A DNA stretch of 64,000 bases from Pyricularia pennisetigena (lineage: Eukaryota; Ascomycota; Sordariomycetes; Magnaporthales; Pyriculariaceae), in NCBI RefSeq assembly GCF_004337985.1, contig NW_021940919.1, positions 186,001 to 250,000 of the forward strand, in the 5' to 3' direction. Shown here one piece after another: positions 61,909 through 64,000 of this stretch (positions within the stretch are counted from its first letter, which is position 1; each line of letters starts with the position of its first letter). The notes under the pieces are model-generated. The model made no database searches. It was given only the letters and a program-made list of their open reading frames with translations, and had not been told where the DNA came from. Position numbers and translations under genes: made by a program.

Positions 61909-63323
61909 TCATGACAGCGTGGAAGGATTCAACTTGGGGGCGTTTGCGGTGGTACCTGAAGCGGCAGCGGCGGCTGCTGCTGCCTTCTCGCCCGCCCGCT
62001 TCTTGAGCACGTTCTCAATAAACGCCTCTCCAGCCTTGTAAGAAGACCGCACAAGTGGCCCACTGGCGCAGTACAGGAAGCCCATATCCAGCGCGCGCTG
62101 GCGCCACAATTCGAACTCGTCGGGCGTTATGTATTTCTCTACTTTGAGATGACGCTTTGTCGGCCGCATGTACTGGCCAAACGTCACTACATCAACCTGA
62201 GCTTTGCGGAGTTCTAAGCAGAAATTCTATCGTCAGCAAGAAACGTTTGTGATGTAGGAGAGGCCAAGACATGATGCATGATAGACTTACCCCTAAGTGC
62301 TTCCCACAACTCTTCCTCCGTCTCACCCAGACCTAACATGATGCTGGTCTTGGTGATGATATCATCGCCCTTGTGCCTCTTGACCTCAGCCAACACCTTC
62401 AAGCTCTGCCTGAAGGTAGCGCGGCGATCACGTACGTATGGAGTCAAACCCTCGACCGTCTCTACGTTGTGCGCGTACACGTCCAGACCGCTATCGGCCA
62501 CCATCCTGACCATCTCCAGGTCCCCTTGGAAATCACCCGTCAGGGCCTCGACCAGCAACGTCGGCTTCTTGGCCTTGATTTTCCGGATGGTCTCAGCAAA
62601 GTGCCTGGCGCCGCCGTCCGCGAGGTCGTCACGGTCGACCGAAGTCAGAACGACGTAGCCCAGTCCCCAGCGTGCCAGCGCCTCGGCGGTGTTCTCGGGC
62701 TCGTGCGGGTCGAGGGGCGCCGGGGCGCGGCTTGTCTTGACGCTGCAGAAGCGGCATCCACGCGTGCAGGTGTCGCCCATAAGCATGATGGTTGCGGTGG
62801 CGGCGGCCTTGGAGCTACCGCCCCAGCAGTCCGAGATATTTGGACAACGAGCCTCCTCGCAGACGGTGTGCAGCCCTAGGCCGCGAAGGTCGGCCTTGAT
62901 GCTGCGGAAGTTTTCGTTGGACCCCGGGTTGGGTATCGGTGTCTTCAGCCATTCTGGCAGGCGCGTGATGGTCTTCTTGCGCCCGGCGGGGCCGACCTCG
63001 GCGGTGCGAAGGGTGTAAGCCTCAGATGGGGATAAAGGAGCTGCTGGGGAGGATGTGGCGAGAAAGTCGGAGAAGGAGGCGACAGTCGTGTCTTTGAAGT
63101 ATGTTGGGCGGGAAGATTTCGATGTTTGTTGCTGCGATGTCACTGATGCTGCCGCTGAGTCGGCGCTGCTTGCACTCGCAGTAGGATCGCTGTCCTTTGT
63201 GGGTATTGTGGCATATGTCCTGCAAGACTTTGTGCTTGTCGCCGATGTTGCTGTCACAGTGGCGAGTGTTCTACGGAGGGGAGCGGCCACCCGCCGGAGG
63301 GATGAAGGGAGCGAGGATGACAT
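61909..63323 (-). CDS. LIP5: Lipoyl synthase, mitochondrial
   Basis: Two minus-strand exons (63323-62291 and 62213-61909) encode 445 aa with a 77-nt intron in exact phase. The ATG at 63323 gives an Arg/Ser/Thr/Ala-rich N-terminus free of acidic residues, a likely mitochondrial presequence. The auxiliary iron-sulfur cluster motif is [12 protein letters not shown] (CX4CX5C). The radical-SAM motif is CTRGCRFC (CX3CX2C). [29 protein letters not shown] and [12 protein letters not shown] are family hallmarks, and the C-terminal RSSYKAGE supplies the conserved Ser. The enzyme inserts two sulfur atoms at C6 and C8 of protein-bound octanoate in the mitochondrial matrix, making the lipoyl cofactor of the 2-oxoacid dehydrogenases and the glycine cleavage system. 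An Ala-rich C-terminal extension is unusual but harmless-looking. Confidence 0.97.
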
Positions 63324-64000
63324 TATGCGTTTTGGCCAAGAGGAGCAAAAGAGTAACAAATACAATCGAAGCCTGAAGGACTTCAATTTGACCTGGGGAT
63401 GGTGTTTTATCCAGGTACCCAACAACGCCCAAGTTTGTAGAATGGTTACAAATCCAAGCAGTTAGAGAGGCTCAACGGCCTGTACCTGGTTGTGAAATTT
63501 TTGGTCACGTGAAGGCCATTATACCCGATTGGGTGTCCCGCGTGCAGCCTTTGGGCATTTCACCAACCTCATGGTTCTTAATCAGGGGACTTTAATCAGG
63601 AAACCTGGCTAAGACGAGGGCCATGCTGTTGAAATTTCTTGCTCCAAGTCACAAAAATACCTAGCCGCGTTGCCAAGTTCAATAATACAAGGCTCAAAAT
63701 ACAATATGACTTGGTTGTGCAGAGCAAAACGGGCATATGTTTAGCCTCCCGGTACCGGAGAGATTTGCTCCTACCGCGGGCAACATGCCGTAGGACCACG
63801 TGATTCGTATAAGCTTCTGAAGGCAAGCTCGTGGTCTAAACTTATCACCGTTGAAGTTAAACCAATGAGTTCGGTTCGCATTGTGAACAGACAAATCAAT
63901 TGCCTCACGATTCAAATTCCAGTGTCTTTGCGCAACTCACTCATGCGATAGGATAAAAGTGGTAAATGGAGATGAAACAGACATGTAACCGAACGATAGC
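63324..64000. other. Upstream flank of lipoyl synthase
   Basis: About 680 bases holding the presumed LIP5 promoter on the minus strand. No further gene was recognised before the window end. Confidence 0.5.

Noticed and set aside
1..64000. CRISPR arrays, bacterial operons or ribosomal RNA
   Set aside because: No regularly spaced repeats or rRNA sequence; the DNA is eukaryotic with introns throughout.

Overview
This window is nuclear DNA from a filamentous ascomycete (Pezizomycotina, most likely a Sordariomycete). The evidence is many short GT-AG introns of about 60-110 nt with CTAAC/CTGAC branch sites, a Woronin-body HEX-1 gene (found only in Pezizomycotina), a Pth11/rhodopsin-type membrane protein, a highly reducing polyketide synthase and a GPI-anchored Ser/Thr-rich wall protein. 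A closer placement (for example Magnaporthales) is only a guess.

Layout. 1.9-5.2 kb (-): a Gln/His-rich conserved fungal nuclear-type protein whose two conserved blocks are joined across an unusually long intron. 5.2-21.6 kb: about 16 kb with no gene I can support, rich in poly-A/T tracts and holding a 2-base assembly gap. 21.6-22.7 kb (-): an intact, spliced, retrotransposon-Gag-like gene. 23.3-26.75 kb (-): RQC2/NEMF. 28.6-30.1 kb (+): hex-1. 30.8-32.4 kb (+): bleomycin hydrolase. 33.5-35.9 kb (+): a fungal protein with a degenerate caspase-like N-terminal half and an in-frame TAG. 36.2-37.2 kb (-): a Cys-rich orphan. 39.4-40.9 kb (+): a Pth11-like 7TM protein. 42.9-45.1 kb (+): a GPI-anchored wall protein. 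46.9-49.2 kb (-): an MFS efflux transporter. 53.3-61.2 kb (+): an HR-PKS with an in-frame TAG. 61.9-63.3 kb (-): mitochondrial lipoyl synthase.

How the genes relate. RQC2 (ribosome-associated quality control), bleomycin hydrolase, HEX-1 and lipoyl synthase are conserved housekeeping or cell-biology genes. The MFS transporter and PKS diverge from a 4 kb shared intergenic region, an arrangement typical of a small secondary-metabolite locus, but no other tailoring gene is visible before the housekeeping lipoyl synthase. The PKS reading frame is broken once by TAG at the expected conserved Trp of the dehydratase entry, so the locus may be dead in this strain, or there may be a base error.

Most notable: two otherwise continuous genes each with a single in-frame TAG, two GC-AG introns supported by reading phase, a Gag-like gene without a neighbouring pol, a HEX-1 open N-terminal extension lacking an ATG, and the 16 kb gene desert. 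All family assignments come from reading protein motifs by eye; no database search was run.
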